From NCBI GenBank assembly GCA_027559495.1, contig JAMXSV010000004.1, forward strand, positions 1,849,001 through 1,913,000: a stretch of 64,000 bases of DNA, given 5' to 3'. The notes beneath the pieces were generated by a model that was not told the DNA's origin, made no database searches, and worked only from the letters and a program-made list of their open reading frames with translations. Shown here in pieces: positions 21,701 to 33,047 of the stretch (position 1 is the first letter of the stretch; each line of letters opens with the position of its first letter). The position numbers and the translations under genes were made by a program. The stretch is from Aurifilum marmelostoma. Taxonomy: Eukaryota; Ascomycota; Sordariomycetes; Diaporthales; Cryphonectriaceae.

Positions 21701-24700
21701 CTGTGGCTGAGAATCTGCTGGTTCAGATCAATGACTTTGAGGTTCGCCGAGACGCCTTCCAGCCCGTCGGGCTCGTCAATCTGTGCGTATACATGTTGCA
21801 GAGAGTCCAAGGCCCGCTGGACACTGGCCGCATCCTCCCCATCAGGCTCTTCTTCCTTTTGGCGGAGGACATATGGTTCTAGATGGAACAGGGCTCGGGC
21901 ATATTGCTTGCAGTCGATGGCACGCTGGGACAGCAGCTCTGCTGGTATGGCATCGAGCCTTGCCTGTATCAGGGCGACGTTGTTCTCGCCGGCTCGTGTC
22001 AGCGGGGAGGCCTTTTGCACCTGTAGCCACCTCATGGCATAATCTATGATGCGGAAAACAGCCTGAAGGATTTTGCATTAGTAACCACATGTTTCTTTGT
22101 CGGCACTTTTTAGAGGACCATCCCACCTCATAGAAAAGATTCTTGTCTTCCCGCTCCAGGTAGGATGTGTTGATGGATACATCCTGTTGGAGGATCAGGA
22201 GCAGTTCGTTCCAGATTGCGTCCTTCTCCTCGGCCGTGCTCGTCTGGCCCAGTGTCATATGGATGACCAGATAGGGCAGCAGAAACACCGCAATGGACAG
22301 GTCCTTGACCCTGATGGCCCGACACAGGGGCTCGAACGTGAGCTGGGCGAATATATTCTGCCCCTTGTGCAGCAGGTCGAGCGTGAACTGTTTGAGCCAG
22401 ATGGCGTACGACCGACCTGCGCGAAAGATGGGATACTCGACAACGGGCGCCGGGATCGGCTTCATGGTGTACTTTGAGGTCAGAAAGGGCGTCAGCACCT
22501 CGCGCACCACCTCGGGGAATTTCTGCCACTTTCGGTATATGCGCTCGCTCTGCTTCTCGGTGCCCTGCATCGCCACAGCTGCCTTGTAGTCGCACCTGTC
22601 CAGGAGCTCCTGCATGACATAGGAGAGGTAGCCCTGCAGGGTCACGTCGGTGGTGGAGAGGAAGGACTTGATGAGGACCTCCTCCAGGACGAAGCCGACA
22701 AAATCCGTCGTCTCCTCTGCATCCTCGAAATTGGACGACATGATGAACTCGCGCTGCTCTCGGGCCGTCTCCATCCTGGTCGAGTCCAGACATCCCATGA
22801 ACCCGATGCATTCTGCGCAGAGCCGTGGAATATCTGCATCCCTGCCGTTGTACTTGGAGGCACAGTCGAGTAGGGCTCGGCTGAGCTTCGTTACCACGGA
22901 ATCTGGCTGCTCACTGATGGCTGATGTCTGCAGGTAGCCCTGGTGCTGGCGGAGGTAGGTCGAGAGTTCAGCCAGGGCCTGCGCCACCACTCCAGCGTTT
23001 TCATGGAGGACCCGCTCGATGAAGATACAATACGTGTTGCGCACATCGACTCGGCCGGTGGCGTCGAATTTCTTCCAGATCTCGGCGAGCTCGTCAATGT
23101 GGGCCAGTGACGGCAGTTTCGGGGCAGTCCTCTTCAACACATCCTTGTGCTCACTGAGCAAGAAGTGAAGCAACGACTTGGTTTTCTCCTGTGTAGCTTG
23201 GTCCAAGGAGGACCAGTACTGCCCTATGATGAAAAAGGTGGTCTCGATCAGGGCCTCGACATCCTCCTCTTCCATGTGGTTGAGCATCGAGTACCAGCAC
23301 ATGAAGGCGTCACCTCTCAGTTCGGGGAGAGAGAATGCGCTTAGAAGACACACGGAGATCTGAATGCATGACAATCAACAGGTTAGCATGAAAGCAGCGC
23401 GCCCAAGCTTGACACAAAGGGAAAACGGACGTACCTGTGGTCGCGCGGTGCGAATATACTCTTTCCCAAGCACAATCATCTCCTCCATGGCGCGGATACA
23501 GCGCCGTCTCTCCTGTATCGGGGGCATGACAGACAGATCATCGGTGATGACCTGTATCATCCTGGTGGACAAGCCTAGGGCGTGTGCGCAGAGGAAGCGG
23601 CCCATGACATGGTGGTTCTTCTTCCTGCGGCCGCCGCCCTGAGGTTCTGGCATCAGCAAGCCGGCAACAAGGGCAAGCGCAGAGCGTGCAGACGCCTTCA
23701 TGGTCTGGTCCCCATCGCCGCTCATCTTGAGGAGCTCGAGGGCAGTAGGCACGGGGTTGGTGGACAGGAGCTCTTTCAGCGTGGGCACCTCACGGTCGGG
23801 GCAGACATCGAACAGTACAGACCTGGCATAGGCCTCGATGTCGGGGACATCCTGCACCAGCAGTCTCGACAAGATCGTGCTGAGATTGGCTTCGTCAAAG
23901 TAGAGCATCTCCCACAGCGGCTCGACGTTTCGCGGGTCTGGTCTCGACAGCTCTTGTCTCGCGTCAAGAAATCGCTGGATGATGTCCTTCTTCCTGTGCA
24001 GCACCAACCACGGCAGCGCATGGGACTGGATGAGCAGCAGGAGCTCCGTGATGCCCGTCTTCAGCAGGTCTGCCACCATCTGCGTCGTCTGAGGCCGCGC
24101 CAGCATGTCCTTGACGGTGGAATATGCGAGATTTCGCCAGAACGGCTCGAGGAGGCGTCGCGGTGTTGTCTTGCGGCAACTGGCAAGATTGGTCATCTCG
24201 TTGAGGGCGACGGCGGAGATGATAGGGTTCTGATGGCCCAGAAACTCAAGCATCTTGACAAGGACCAGGTTGAGACCCTCATCCGAGACCACGATGCCTA
24301 CCTGACCCCAGGCCATGAGGCAGGTCTCGCTGATGTGGGGTTTGCTCCTGTTGTCCGAGATGGACCTCATGATGCCGAGAGCATTGGCCGTGTTGCGGCT
24401 CAGGACATCAGGCCCGGCCACCTGTGCCACGCGGGGCCGCAGGAACAGTGCAATGAGCCTCCCCGCCGCAATGCGAAGCTCTCTCAAGGAACTGTTCAGG
24501 GCCTGCAGGCACCACTGGCCCAGTGCGGACTTCTCAAGATCCAGCATCTCCGGGTCGCTGCAGTGCAGGATGACGCGTCGAAGGGCTACCATGGCAACGA
24601 CTCTCGGGCGCCGCGAGACCCGAAAGCTGGGCAGACCAATGAGCTCCACGAGGAGCGAGAACACGGCCGAGTGGGTCTTCATGTCTTGCTGATTATTGGG

Positions 24701-26687
24701 CAGAGGAGTAGGCTCATAATTGTTGTCTCGCCTCGAACAGACTAGACACTGCATCTCACCTTCGCCGCCAGCTGTTGCCAGGGTGAGGGTATCGTCAGAA
24801 GCACAGAGCAAACGGCATAGCAGGTCAAGGACGTAACAGCGCACGGTATCGTCGGCCTCGGAGAAGTGATTTCTGTTAGAGAAATTAGTGTCAGCTTTTC
24901 CCTCCCCCCCCTTTTCGCCCCTTTCTATTTCCTTGGTAGCGTTCAGGCAGACAGTTGAAACTCACAATAGCGGGTCTTGGATATCTCCCAGGTCTGTGGA
25001 GGCTGATATGCCAATCACTCCACACAGTCGCTTCATGAAATGGTGCAACATCGCGGTGGAAGAGGCTTCGTGTGAGATCTTAGCCCTCTTGGAAGCTCGC
25101 TCGCCGTCTTGAACTGGGCCAGACGATCTCGTCATGACCATCAAGGAAACTCTGTCACGCAGCTTTTTGTCGACGAATGCTCCTGGCGAGAGATCCATGC
25201 CAGAAGGTTGGGTAGCAGGTAGAATCACGATGCCCCGAAGAAGCTGAGCAGAACGCTGGAGTACAACAGCAATCAGCCAGCCGGTCAGTCAGAGGTTGTG
25301 TTCCTTCCATGTCCGAGGATTAAGGAAGAGTTGCAGATGATAAAAGGACATTACTTTACCTCCAAGTCCTTGTCATTGAGGTGATCCTCGATCCGGAGTC
25401 TGTCCAGCAACTTCAGCAGCTTTGCTGTAACGAGCTTGGCCACTGGCCTCTTGTGGCTCGAAGCATCAGCGAGATGTACCAGAGCAAAAGCCAGCGTCTT
25501 GCTGGAAGTAACGGCGGCATCGGCACCCTGGGTCTCGTTGCCGTTGAGCTCGCCCAAAGACTCTGCCACGTCTGCTGCAAGCAACACTATGATAGAGTCA
25601 AGCTTCTGCGAGATCACGGGCTCAGAGTCGGAGACGAAGCGTGTGGTCCCGAGTGCCTGTGCCAGTAGTGAGGCTGGGTTGTATTTGTCGAGATAGTGTC
25701 TCCATGTCTTGTGCTGTTCGTTCAACGCCTCCAGGGAATCGATGAACCACGTGAGATGCTTGTTGAAGGACAAAACCTGTTTTCTGGGCTTGTCTTCTGG
25801 TACCATGGCAGCGTGAAGGATATTGAGGAGACAAGCAGCATGCCGGACAGCATGGTTGTTGTCCACAAAAGAATAGAAACATCCTCCTCGGCCTCTGCCG
25901 TCGGAGCTCGACAGATCAGGCAGGCGGAGGCCCAAGAACCTATGCTGGGGAAGGTTCAGGTCTGGCCCTTGATCTCGTCGTAAAACAGACGAATCCAGAT
26001 GTGATATGATGGCTAAGATGGGCAGGGCGTCAGTCCAATGATCATGATCCGATCCAGTCCAGGCACCAGACAAATAACAAGCAAAGACATTGTCTTACAT
26101 CGAAAGTTGGCCTGGAGGTAGGCATACATGGGCTCGAAGATGTTCCAGAGGCCGGCAGAGTTGCTTGCGTCTACAAGGACAAAGTGAAAAAAGGACTCTA
26201 GTGTGGGTGTGAGTGGAAGACAGTGCGGGTGCCCGAGCATCCTGAGGAGCTTCGGAAACAGCCAAACCCACAGTGGCTCCCGGCCGCGGTGGAGGAATGC
26301 CCCGGCATCGGCCGTGTACTTGAGCACCTGCGGCGTCTCCTGTATGGTCATCTTCAGGAACTGCACCGCATGCTCAGCTTTGAGCCTCAGCTGATCACGG
26401 CTGGTGAAAGGGTCGTCCCACTTGAGACCGTCAAAGACAACACATGCGTAGACATAAATCAGCACATGATTGTGCTCGACACGCTCGGCCGCCGTCTTGA
26501 GCGAGTCTGGGTTGTTCCTGACAGCCTCTATCGTCTCCAACAGGCGCTTGAGCTCGTTGTTCTCGTCCGGCCTGGATGATCTGACGGTGGTGGAGATGTT
26601 GCCCACGAGCTCAGCAGCCAGCGTGGACGGGGGAGGACCGCCGCCGCCGCCGCCGCCGCCGCCGCCTGCAGTTGGGTCGGGAGCCAT
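18705..26687 (-). CDS. uvsB/MEC1: ATR/Mec1-type PI3K-like checkpoint kinase (8 exons; frameshift in the assembly at the FATC domain)
   Basis: Predicted apical nuclear kinase that senses RPA-coated single-stranded DNA and starts the replication and DNA-damage checkpoint. Exons on the minus strand: 26687-26099, 26012-25360, 25255-24966, 24872-23435, 23359-22127, 22062-21582, 21506-21026, 20938-18705. The product is 2465 residues once one base is removed, the usual size for fungal ATR. A poly-Gly stretch (residues 9-18) is followed by a long HEAT-repeat solenoid, a FAT domain with TPR-like helices (for example LWKEGHHRKAIQILENAI), and the kinase domain. The kinase has catalytic GLGDRHGEN (Asp near 2308) and metal-binding HVDFNCLFDKG (Asp near 2328). 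The FATC motif ends MYIGWCPFL. One extra base in the C6 run at 18825-18830 takes FATC out of frame. Intron 7 ends in AAG and its placement gives ELMRPKFTDGDISSLW. Confidence 0.95.
18825..18830 (-). other. Single-base frameshift at the start of the ATR FATC domain (C6 on plus)
   Basis: The upstream frame ends SIRRKVRG. The FATC sequence LLPDESIPLGVEGQ...MYIGWCPFL and its stop at 18705-18707 are intact one frame over. The eight exons total 7399 nt, and 7398 (a multiple of three) without the extra base. The only GT..AG pair across the site would make a 20-nt intron, too short to be real. Confidence 0.88.
26640..26666 (-). repeat. In-frame GGC/CCG microsatellite encoding poly-Gly in ATR
   Basis: About nine CCG units on the plus strand encode the Gly stretch near the ATR N-terminus. 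Changes by whole units would alter length without shifting the frame. Confidence 0.9.
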
Positions 26688-27901
26688 GGTAGTTACAGCA
26701 TATCATCTAACTCATGTGAGAAGCTGTACATGGTCAGACAGATACATGGTTGGCGGAATGACGCTGTGCTGTTGAAGACTCGTATTTCAACTGAGACTTC
26801 GTGCGCGCGCGACGCGTCTGTTTTGCAGGAAACTTTACTGAGGCAACAGACAGGAGGATGCCGAGAGGGTTGGGGTCATATTTAGTTATTGATTACATAA
26901 TCAAAGCAGCTCTTGTGTCGTCTGTGGTACCCGTATAACACTCATTCCTCTGTGTCGTTGAAAGTACCTTTGGTACATGAAAGCATGGGACCTCTTGACG
27001 ATGTCTGCACATTCAGTCTCGACAACTCTCACTTCAGAAGAAAATTCAAAAATTTACAAACTCCTCGAGACGAAAGGCTGGGAAGGATCTTGATTTCTAG
27101 TTGCATTTCCCTATTGAAAAATTGCCTTCATATTTGTCTAGCGAAAGGCCCGACTCCCGCCTCAAAGTTCCGGTAATAATTAATCAGGAGCTCAACCATG
27201 CACTGTCTCACCAGCACATTCAATGAAAAGAGGACATAAAGCAAAAAGAAATGGAATGCCCATTTCAACTTTAATTCTTCCATTTGAGACTAGACGCCAT
27301 GGATTAGACAAGAAGTTGAAGGCGACGAAGAGAAACAGAGTTGCTTCAGGGAGCGGACCTCGGGACTTGGGTAGACTCGCCCTATTAATTACACAACTTC
27401 TGAGAATGATCTATACCTGCAAATCAAACTTGTGTTTGACGGCCAGCTCACGTTCACTTGACCTGCGTTAATCAAGCAATTTACTCAGAAGAACGACCCA
27501 AGAACCTCAGACCGTGGACACCATGCACTGCGCGCGAACGATACCCTAATTATCTACTTTCCTCAATCTTTTTCGCCCCCTGATAAACTGCTACATGAAA
27601 CACGCCAAGAATACATCACCTTACCGTCACACAATAGATCGAGCATTGATACTATTCCGACCTGGAAGCGTGTTGTCTATGACACGCGCTATCAGACACA
27701 CATTCTCCAGGCGCCTGTGAAGTTCCCTTTATCGCGTGTCTGCGGAGGAACCATGACTGCTCGAGCTCGTTGATACTCCGTCCTCAGCACGCCGTGAGGC
27801 CATCGCGGCATGCACGTACGCATCCGTCAAGGTTGCCTCCGCATTCTCGATCAACCCTTAGAGACGTCAGTCAGAGAGATGTACACCAGTATTCATGTAT
27901 G
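26688..27901. other. Intergenic region: ATR promoter and DUF7587 gene 3' flank
   Basis: No supported gene. Composition turns AT-rich after 26880. Short open frames at 26913 and 27223 have no family resemblance. Confidence 0.6.
26812..26817. promoter_or_regulatory. ACGCGT, candidate MBF (MCB) site upstream of ATR
   Basis: A palindromic MluI-type box lies about 125 bp upstream of the ATR ATG. MBF binds this core in front of G1/S and DNA-repair genes in fungi. The hexamer also occurs elsewhere in the window, so the evidence is weak. Confidence 0.3.
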
Positions 27902-29026
27902 TTATTGCCGGAGGACGATCAAATCGGGTCGAAGTTTCGGTAATGGCTGTAACGACGTACCTAGGGTTTCCGTTATCAAATACTCATGATAGATTGCTCG
28001 CATGATCATCTCAAAGTGCGCCACCTCTGGCAACTCGGGGTAGGACCCGACCTTGGTCGTCCACTCGGAGCAGCCGCGTCTGTGGGTGTCGCTCAGGCCG
28101 GCGATGCGCACGGCTGGTGTGAAACGAAATGGGTACTCATCCGTTGCTGACCTGCTGCTGAACATGTTGATCAGGTTCCTATCCCGGACGGTATCGCGAG
28201 GCTGGAGTGCCAGAAAGTAGGCTGCCATAGGTAGCCTCCAGCGCGGCTCGAAGAGTGCTGACAGTCGTATTACCGCATGGGCCTCCTGCTCAGTGACCAT
28301 CCTCGGTCGGTACTGACGGTGGCAAAAGGCCTCGCGCAGCGCGATGACCGCATTCGCTAGACCTGGATTGTCGTGCGCCACGTTGTGAAACTCAGGTCGC
28401 AAGTCGTACAGGCCGTTTTCGAGCAGGGCGGCTAGATTGATAGTCTGGCTGTGGCCCTCGACCTTCACGCAGCCTTGAGACAGGTACTCTCCGAAATAAA
28501 AGAAACCATCGTGGTTTGCATGTCTCCTTCGTCTCAACTGGTATAGATGATCCAGCTCGTCGCAGTGCTCGTGGTAGAACTGTAGGAGATCCATATCGCG
28601 TAGGAAAACTCGCTGAGGCAACGCAGAAGCGTCAATCACCCACAGTTTGATAGAAGAAGCAGGACAGCCCTTTACAGTATGTAGCCAGAGCATGTACTGT
28701 ATCGCGAACAGTTGTGAGCTTGTCCAAGAGACGAGATTGCTGCCTACCCCTCTCCATCGCATATGTTCGTTCAGCATAAGTGCAGCATATCCATCAGACA
28801 TGGCAAATAAATCGATGGTAGACTTTGCCTCCTGTCGTTGTGCAGAATGTGATTTGACCCAAGTCTCATTACATACCCCGAAAGATCGCGGGCTCACAAC
28901 TCTGAGGAGGTACCGAGGAACTTCCCCAAAGTTACCCCATATAGGCTCAGGAGGGTTAAATGGCATGCAGTCTGAGTCATGGATATTGAGAGACTGAAGT
29001 CTGCCTGCAATACTTTCTAGGGCCAT
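27902..29026 (-). CDS. DUF7587-like fungal protein of unknown function
   Basis: A single exon gives 374 residues. The start MALESIAGRL (29026) is preferred over an upstream in-frame Met because the family core begins soon after it. The sequence has the features I associate with the fungal DUF7587-type domain: RYLLRVVSPRSFGVCNETWV, then HMRW, NLVSWTSSQLFAIQYM, a strand LWVIDASALPQRVFLRD and a following helix with FYHEH. No signal peptide, membrane helix or known catalytic motif was recognised. Such proteins are numerous, fast-evolving and often scattered in gene-poor DNA, and no function is established. Here it stands alone between two AT-rich gene-free stretches. The frame is open throughout, so it may be functional. 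Confidence 0.75.
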   Translation of the reverse strand: MALESIAGRLQSLNIHDSDCMPFNPPEPIWGNFGEVPRYLLRVVSPRSFGVCNETWVKSHSAQRQEAKSTIDLFAMSDGYAALMLNEHMRWRGVGSNLVSWTSSQLFAIQYMLWLHTVKGCPASSIKLWVIDASALPQRVFLRDMDLLQFYHEHCDELDHLYQLRRRRHANHDGFFYFGEYLSQGCVKVEGHSQTINLAALLENGLYDLRPEFHNVAHDNPGLANAVIALREAFCHRQYRPRMVTEQEAHAVIRLSALFEPRWRLPMAAYFLALQPRDTVRDRNLINMFSSRSATDEYPFRFTPAVRIAGLSDTHRRGCSEWTTKVGSYPELPEVAHFEMIMRAIYHEYLITETLGTSLQPLPKLRPDLIVLRQ

Positions 29027-30475
29027 GACACAGACTATAAGATCAGAGGATAGAGAGAGATGGTGATACCGTAGGCGCTCAAGATAGAACGAGGTAATGT
29101 GTTGCACCCATTATGTTTGATCGAGGGGTGGGGGTGAGGGGCCGGGACATCGATTGATATATGTGGTTCAAGAATGAGTTCGCGGGTCTTCATTTACTTT
29201 AGCTTTAGAAACTTGGAAGTTAGAATAGGGTTTCGGGATGTGGTATTAGTAGTAGGCCTCGCACAGGCAGACTTGTGCAGTAGGGAGTTGGCACACAGCA
29301 CTTATGCAGACTACCAAGTACTTAAGTGCTTAGCTGCAGAGGATGGGGTGATTGTTTTATCGACCCTCCTATTGGTGAGGATTCTAGACATAGTAGCACC
29401 AACAATTTAGGCTAGGGACTTTGATCATCTCAAGGTCAACACTGAGAGGACTGGCTGACTAGGGGGAGGGGGGGGGGAGGGGGGGAAGGAAGGGGGAGGG
29501 ACCTAAATTGAAGCAGTGGAGGGCTAGGGCAGGAGCAGTGGTATTGTCAGGCATTGTGGTTCCTCTAGTGGTATGTGTATGTGTGTACATATAATTCTGG
29601 ATTGTCTTACATGGACAAAGGCTCAAGCTTCCAAGTTCTGTCAGGTCCAAGCTGGCCGTGCCTAGGTGAATCAGTCGAACAGACTGATCAATTCAGCTGC
29701 CTCTCTAGGCCAAAGAACCCAGCAGACTGGTGGAAAGAAGCCTAGGCTGACTGGGAACTAAGCAGGCTGATTGAGGTGGCTGCTGGGCTAAGAATCCTTT
29801 TGGAGTCACCAATTCTCCAGGGACACAGCTAGGACAGCTACAGACTTGGTTAGGCATAATTACTGTAGGTCTAAGACCAGAAATACCGCGCATGCCTGGC
29901 TTAATACTGTTGAAGGTCAAGCATGTACTAGGCTGACGAATATGCTTGCTATGTGGCTAAGCCCTCTCAGGTTGGCCATGCCTCAGTATAATTAATCAAC
30001 AGACAGATTAGGTCTCGTGATTATCTAGCTACAGGCCTAGCCTGACAGCCAGGCAGGTTTTCATATACATTTAAGCATAAAAAGGATGGATATCCCGCGT
30101 GCTGATTGGGGATGAAGCTACCCATGCAGGACGTGGGCATGCATGCAGGCTGACGGTCTTACTTGACTGCTGACGCCAACATAAGGACAAAATACTACAG
30201 CATTACGTCAATAACTAGACTTCTTGTTCTACTCTGGGGAGCCTTATTCTTCCCCAGATATCTCTTCAAGCTGCTGCTCCTGGAAGAGTTTTGGCACACT
30301 TCTACTATTATCATCAAGTATCATCTTCTCCCACCACTTTCCACTCAGCACACGATCAATCAGCACATCAGCTTCCCTTCCGTGGTGGGAACATCCTTTG
30401 TCGAAACGTCTAGTCATAAAATCTCTGGCGAGAAAAACATCCTTTGGCCTTCAATCTCCGTCTTCAGAGCCCAAC
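29027..30475. other. AT-rich intergenic region, possible decayed element
   Basis: No supported gene. Words such as CTAGGCTGA, CAGGCTGA and CAGGCAGG recur in direct and inverted order between 29700 and 30060, in TA-rich surroundings. A G-rich tract lies at about 29460-29500. The right end carries the pyrimidine-rich leader of the next gene. Confidence 0.5.
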
Positions 30476-30907
30476 ATGAGCGGACAAGTTCTTGGTATTG
30501 TTCTTGCCGTGCTCCTTCTGTATCTTTCGTTTGCCCTCGGAGTTATGTCAGGCCTATTCAAGACATGTCGCCGCGTACAGCAAGATGGCACGGTCGTGTA
30601 CGATTTCTTTTGGGTACCCGATGTGCTCAAGCGAGAGCTCTTGTTCAGGCCCCTCTACGTGCTAGCCGTCCTTCTACCAGCCCTCCTCTGGCCTCTTATT
30701 CTTGTGTGGATCTTGTTGCATGTGCTCTCCACTGTGTTCTGCTCGTGCAGTGGGACTACGACCTGCTGTGGTCGGCCGCTTGATCGGCGGGAGAAGCGTG
30801 GCCAATCGTCCGGTGAGGTGGATGTCGAAGCTGCGATGGCCAACGAGAGCAGCTCAAGCCCGGGCGCCAGGCCTTTGGAGGGTGAGAAGACCCATCCTGG
30901 ATTGTAG
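30476..30907 (+). CDS. Small two-helix membrane protein, unknown function
   Basis: A single exon gives 143 residues. The ATG at 30476 (CCAACATGAGC) is chosen because the first hydrophobic segment begins directly after it and the upstream part of the frame is low-complexity leader. Two membrane helices are predicted: about residues 5-27 (VLGIVLAVLLLYLSFALGVM) and 60-87 (VLAVLLPALLWPLILVWILL). They are separated by a charged loop containing FKTCRRVQQDGTVVYDFFWV. A Cys cluster follows (FCSCSGTTTCC), then a hydrophilic, Ser-rich tail. This could be a small plasma- or endo-membrane protein with palmitoylated cysteines. The family was not recognised. Codon use and a well-formed hydropathy pattern support it as a real gene. 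Confidence 0.6.
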   Translation: MSGQVLGIVLAVLLLYLSFALGVMSGLFKTCRRVQQDGTVVYDFFWVPDVLKRELLFRPLYVLAVLLPALLWPLILVWILLHVLSTVFCSCSGTTTCCGRPLDRREKRGQSSGEVDVEAAMANESSSSPGARPLEGEKTHPGL

Positions 30908-32387
30908 CTGTTGGAGGAAAAGACGATCGCTTGATGCCCGAATACTGGTTTCATCGATAGCAGTTCAGCAGCTCTCTCCCAGAACTTCGGACACTTGACA
31001 TCTTTGGGGCCCGTGGGAGATACCGGAGGACCTACAAGGAGGCGATCGGGAAACAGTGGTGGGCTTGGGAGGAAAGAGAAGAGACCGATTACGTACTTAC
31101 TGATAGTGGAAGCTACCGACCTGGTCTCTTGTTGATCTGACCAGGGTAACTCAGGAGGCCAGTTAGTCTGCATCTGGAAGAGAAGAGAGAAAAGAGAATA
31201 CAGGAAACTCAAAATAGAAGGGGCCAATGAGACAAATATAGAAGTGAGTAGATGGGAGGCAAAGGCCTAGAGGCAGGGCGCAGAATCCAAGGCAAGAAAG
31301 AGACAAAGCTAAGGAGGAAAAGAGGGACAGAGCTGAAAATAGGAAGAAGAGTCTACGAAGAAGCGACAGGGAGGCAGAGACGGAGAGACAAACAGGATGG
31401 AGGCGCGCGAGGCTGGCAAAGCACAGTAGTGAACAGTCACAGAGAAGGATTGCTAGAGACAAAAAGGTAGGGATAACAGTGTAGGCACAGGAGGAAATCG
31501 CCAGGGAGACAGAAAGGTGAGTCGAGGAGCAAAGTTGGTATCACTAGAAATTTGAATTGCCTGCCTATCTGAGGCTTGGGCTGTTGTCTATTGTCAGCAG
31601 GCAGGGGAGCCTATGTTTAGTAGCACATGTACTTGGTTTGCATGTGGAGACTTCTGGACGGCCGGGGCTCTTTGAAGGCTGGCGCGACTTTGCCATACTC
31701 TTCACACAAGGATTAGGTGTGGTCCTACGTTATATACACACGAGTATCTTACCTTGTGGAATGGAGCACTGTATTTATCTACTTATATGGAATGATGAAA
31801 AAGGAGAGACGGGGGTGCCTGGCTGACATGATGCTGTGTGCGAGCGGCCAACAATTGCCTCTGACCAAGTGATAGCGGGAAAACACAAGGTTTTCCGTCA
31901 ACGTCATGGCATAATTGCCAGCAAAACTTCGATTCGCAGCCTGTTTTCGTTTCTAAATTCTTTCGTTCTCTCTTTGCGTTGGCCGAAAGGTTAACTGGCA
32001 TCGTTCAACCTTGGAAGGTCGAAACGACTTGAGATACGTGCGCTACAGTGAGGACTTGATGTTTGTAACCAGATATGCTGGGGCTCTCCTAAAGGTCACT
32101 TGAATGTGGTTGCCGAGTTTTTTTTCTCTTTTTTTGTGTATGTTCACACGTCATATCATTTCAAGTCATATATATATATACACTGTGGAAAATGCACATG
32201 CAGAAGAAGAAGAATATCAGTGGTTGAGCACAAGCTTGAAAGGCAGAATCCGCCATGACCAGCGATAGAAAACCCGAACCTCGTCCTCGTCGAACCGCCT
32301 CCAAGGGAGCCCAGTCCAAATCTCTCCAATTGTCTTATCAGACGGCTTAGGGTTTTTTGTCTCTTCGCCTCTCCACTGGAGAAGAGC
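30908..32387. other. Convergent intergenic region
   Basis: 3' flanks of two convergent genes. The part 31150-31530 is purine-rich (GGAGGCAAAG, AGAGACAAAG words). No supported gene. Confidence 0.6.
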
Positions 32388-33047
32388 TTAAGCCAGGTTG
32401 AAGGCAGTCTTGGCAGCCTCCCAGTAGGTCTCGCGCTCAGGCTCAGAAGAGGCCCAAGAGGAGCCCATGCCGTCGCAGTTGGCCATGTACTCGTCGAACC
32501 AGGCATCCGCGTCGGCCTTGGACATGGAGCGAGCGGTGGCACAGGCATCCTGGCTGCTGTAGTACCAGGCACCGGTGCCAAAGTTGTACTCGTTGGCAGT
32601 GACCAGATCCAGCACCGTCGAGGCGGTAGGGTTCTGGGATGCCAGTTCGGAGAAGGTGTTGGCGTACTCGATGTTGTACTCGGCCCCTTGCTCGTTGGCC
32701 GTGCCGCGCCCGAGGTTGGCGGCCTGGTTCGTGTTCTTCTTGTACTGCAGCTCGTTGGACTCGTACGCAATGAGGGCCAGGATACCGGCCTGCTCCACAC
32801 CGCTGGTGATGCTGTAGGTGCTCATGGCATCTGCCAGGAGGGGTCCGGCCACCTCTGCAGTGGTGCACTCGTCGCCGCGGCCTGAGCACGAGGTGGAGCT
32901 GGGCATGATGGCTTCAATGACGGAGGCCGCACTGCGCTTGCTCAGCGTGCGCGAGGGCTCCACGATCTCGCCCACAGAGCGAAGCGTGGGCCGGGCGAGG
33001 GTAGAGCCCACGAGGGCGGCGGCGGCAACAAGGGTCTGCAGTTGCAT
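32388..33047 (-). CDS. Small secreted protein of a conserved fungal family, unknown function
   Basis: A single exon gives 219 residues. The signal peptide covers 1 to about 18 (MQLQTLVAAAALVGSTLA). A Lys37-Arg38 pair follows (TLSKR|SAASV), a likely Kex2 site, so the mature chain probably starts at Ser39. The mature part begins with IEAIMPSSTSCSG and contains four cysteines (in TSCSG, DECTT, DACAT and ANCDG) that could pair as two disulfides. Segments such as GVEQAGILALIAYESNELQYKKN and VLDLVTANEYNFGTGAWYY recall a family of conserved fungal secreted proteins whose activity is not established. A lysozyme-like helical fold is conceivable but is not shown here. The ATG is followed directly by the signal peptide, which fixes the start. 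Confidence 0.82.
   Translation of the reverse strand: MQLQTLVAAAALVGSTLARPTLRSVGEIVEPSRTLSKRSAASVIEAIMPSSTSCSGRGDECTTAEVAGPLLADAMSTYSITSGVEQAGILALIAYESNELQYKKNTNQAANLGRGTANEQGAEYNIEYANTFSELASQNPTASTVLDLVTANEYNFGTGAWYYSSQDACATARSMSKADADAWFDEYMANCDGMGSSWASSEPERETYWEAAKTAFNLA

Noticed and set aside
23582..24745. 387-codon plus-strand open frame opposite ATR exon 4
   Set aside because: Antisense shadow. The minus strand carries the conserved HEAT-repeat coding sequence.
29174..29410. 78-codon plus-strand open frame
   Set aside because: It lies in AT-rich DNA with no homologue recognised, no leader signals and a length within chance expectation.
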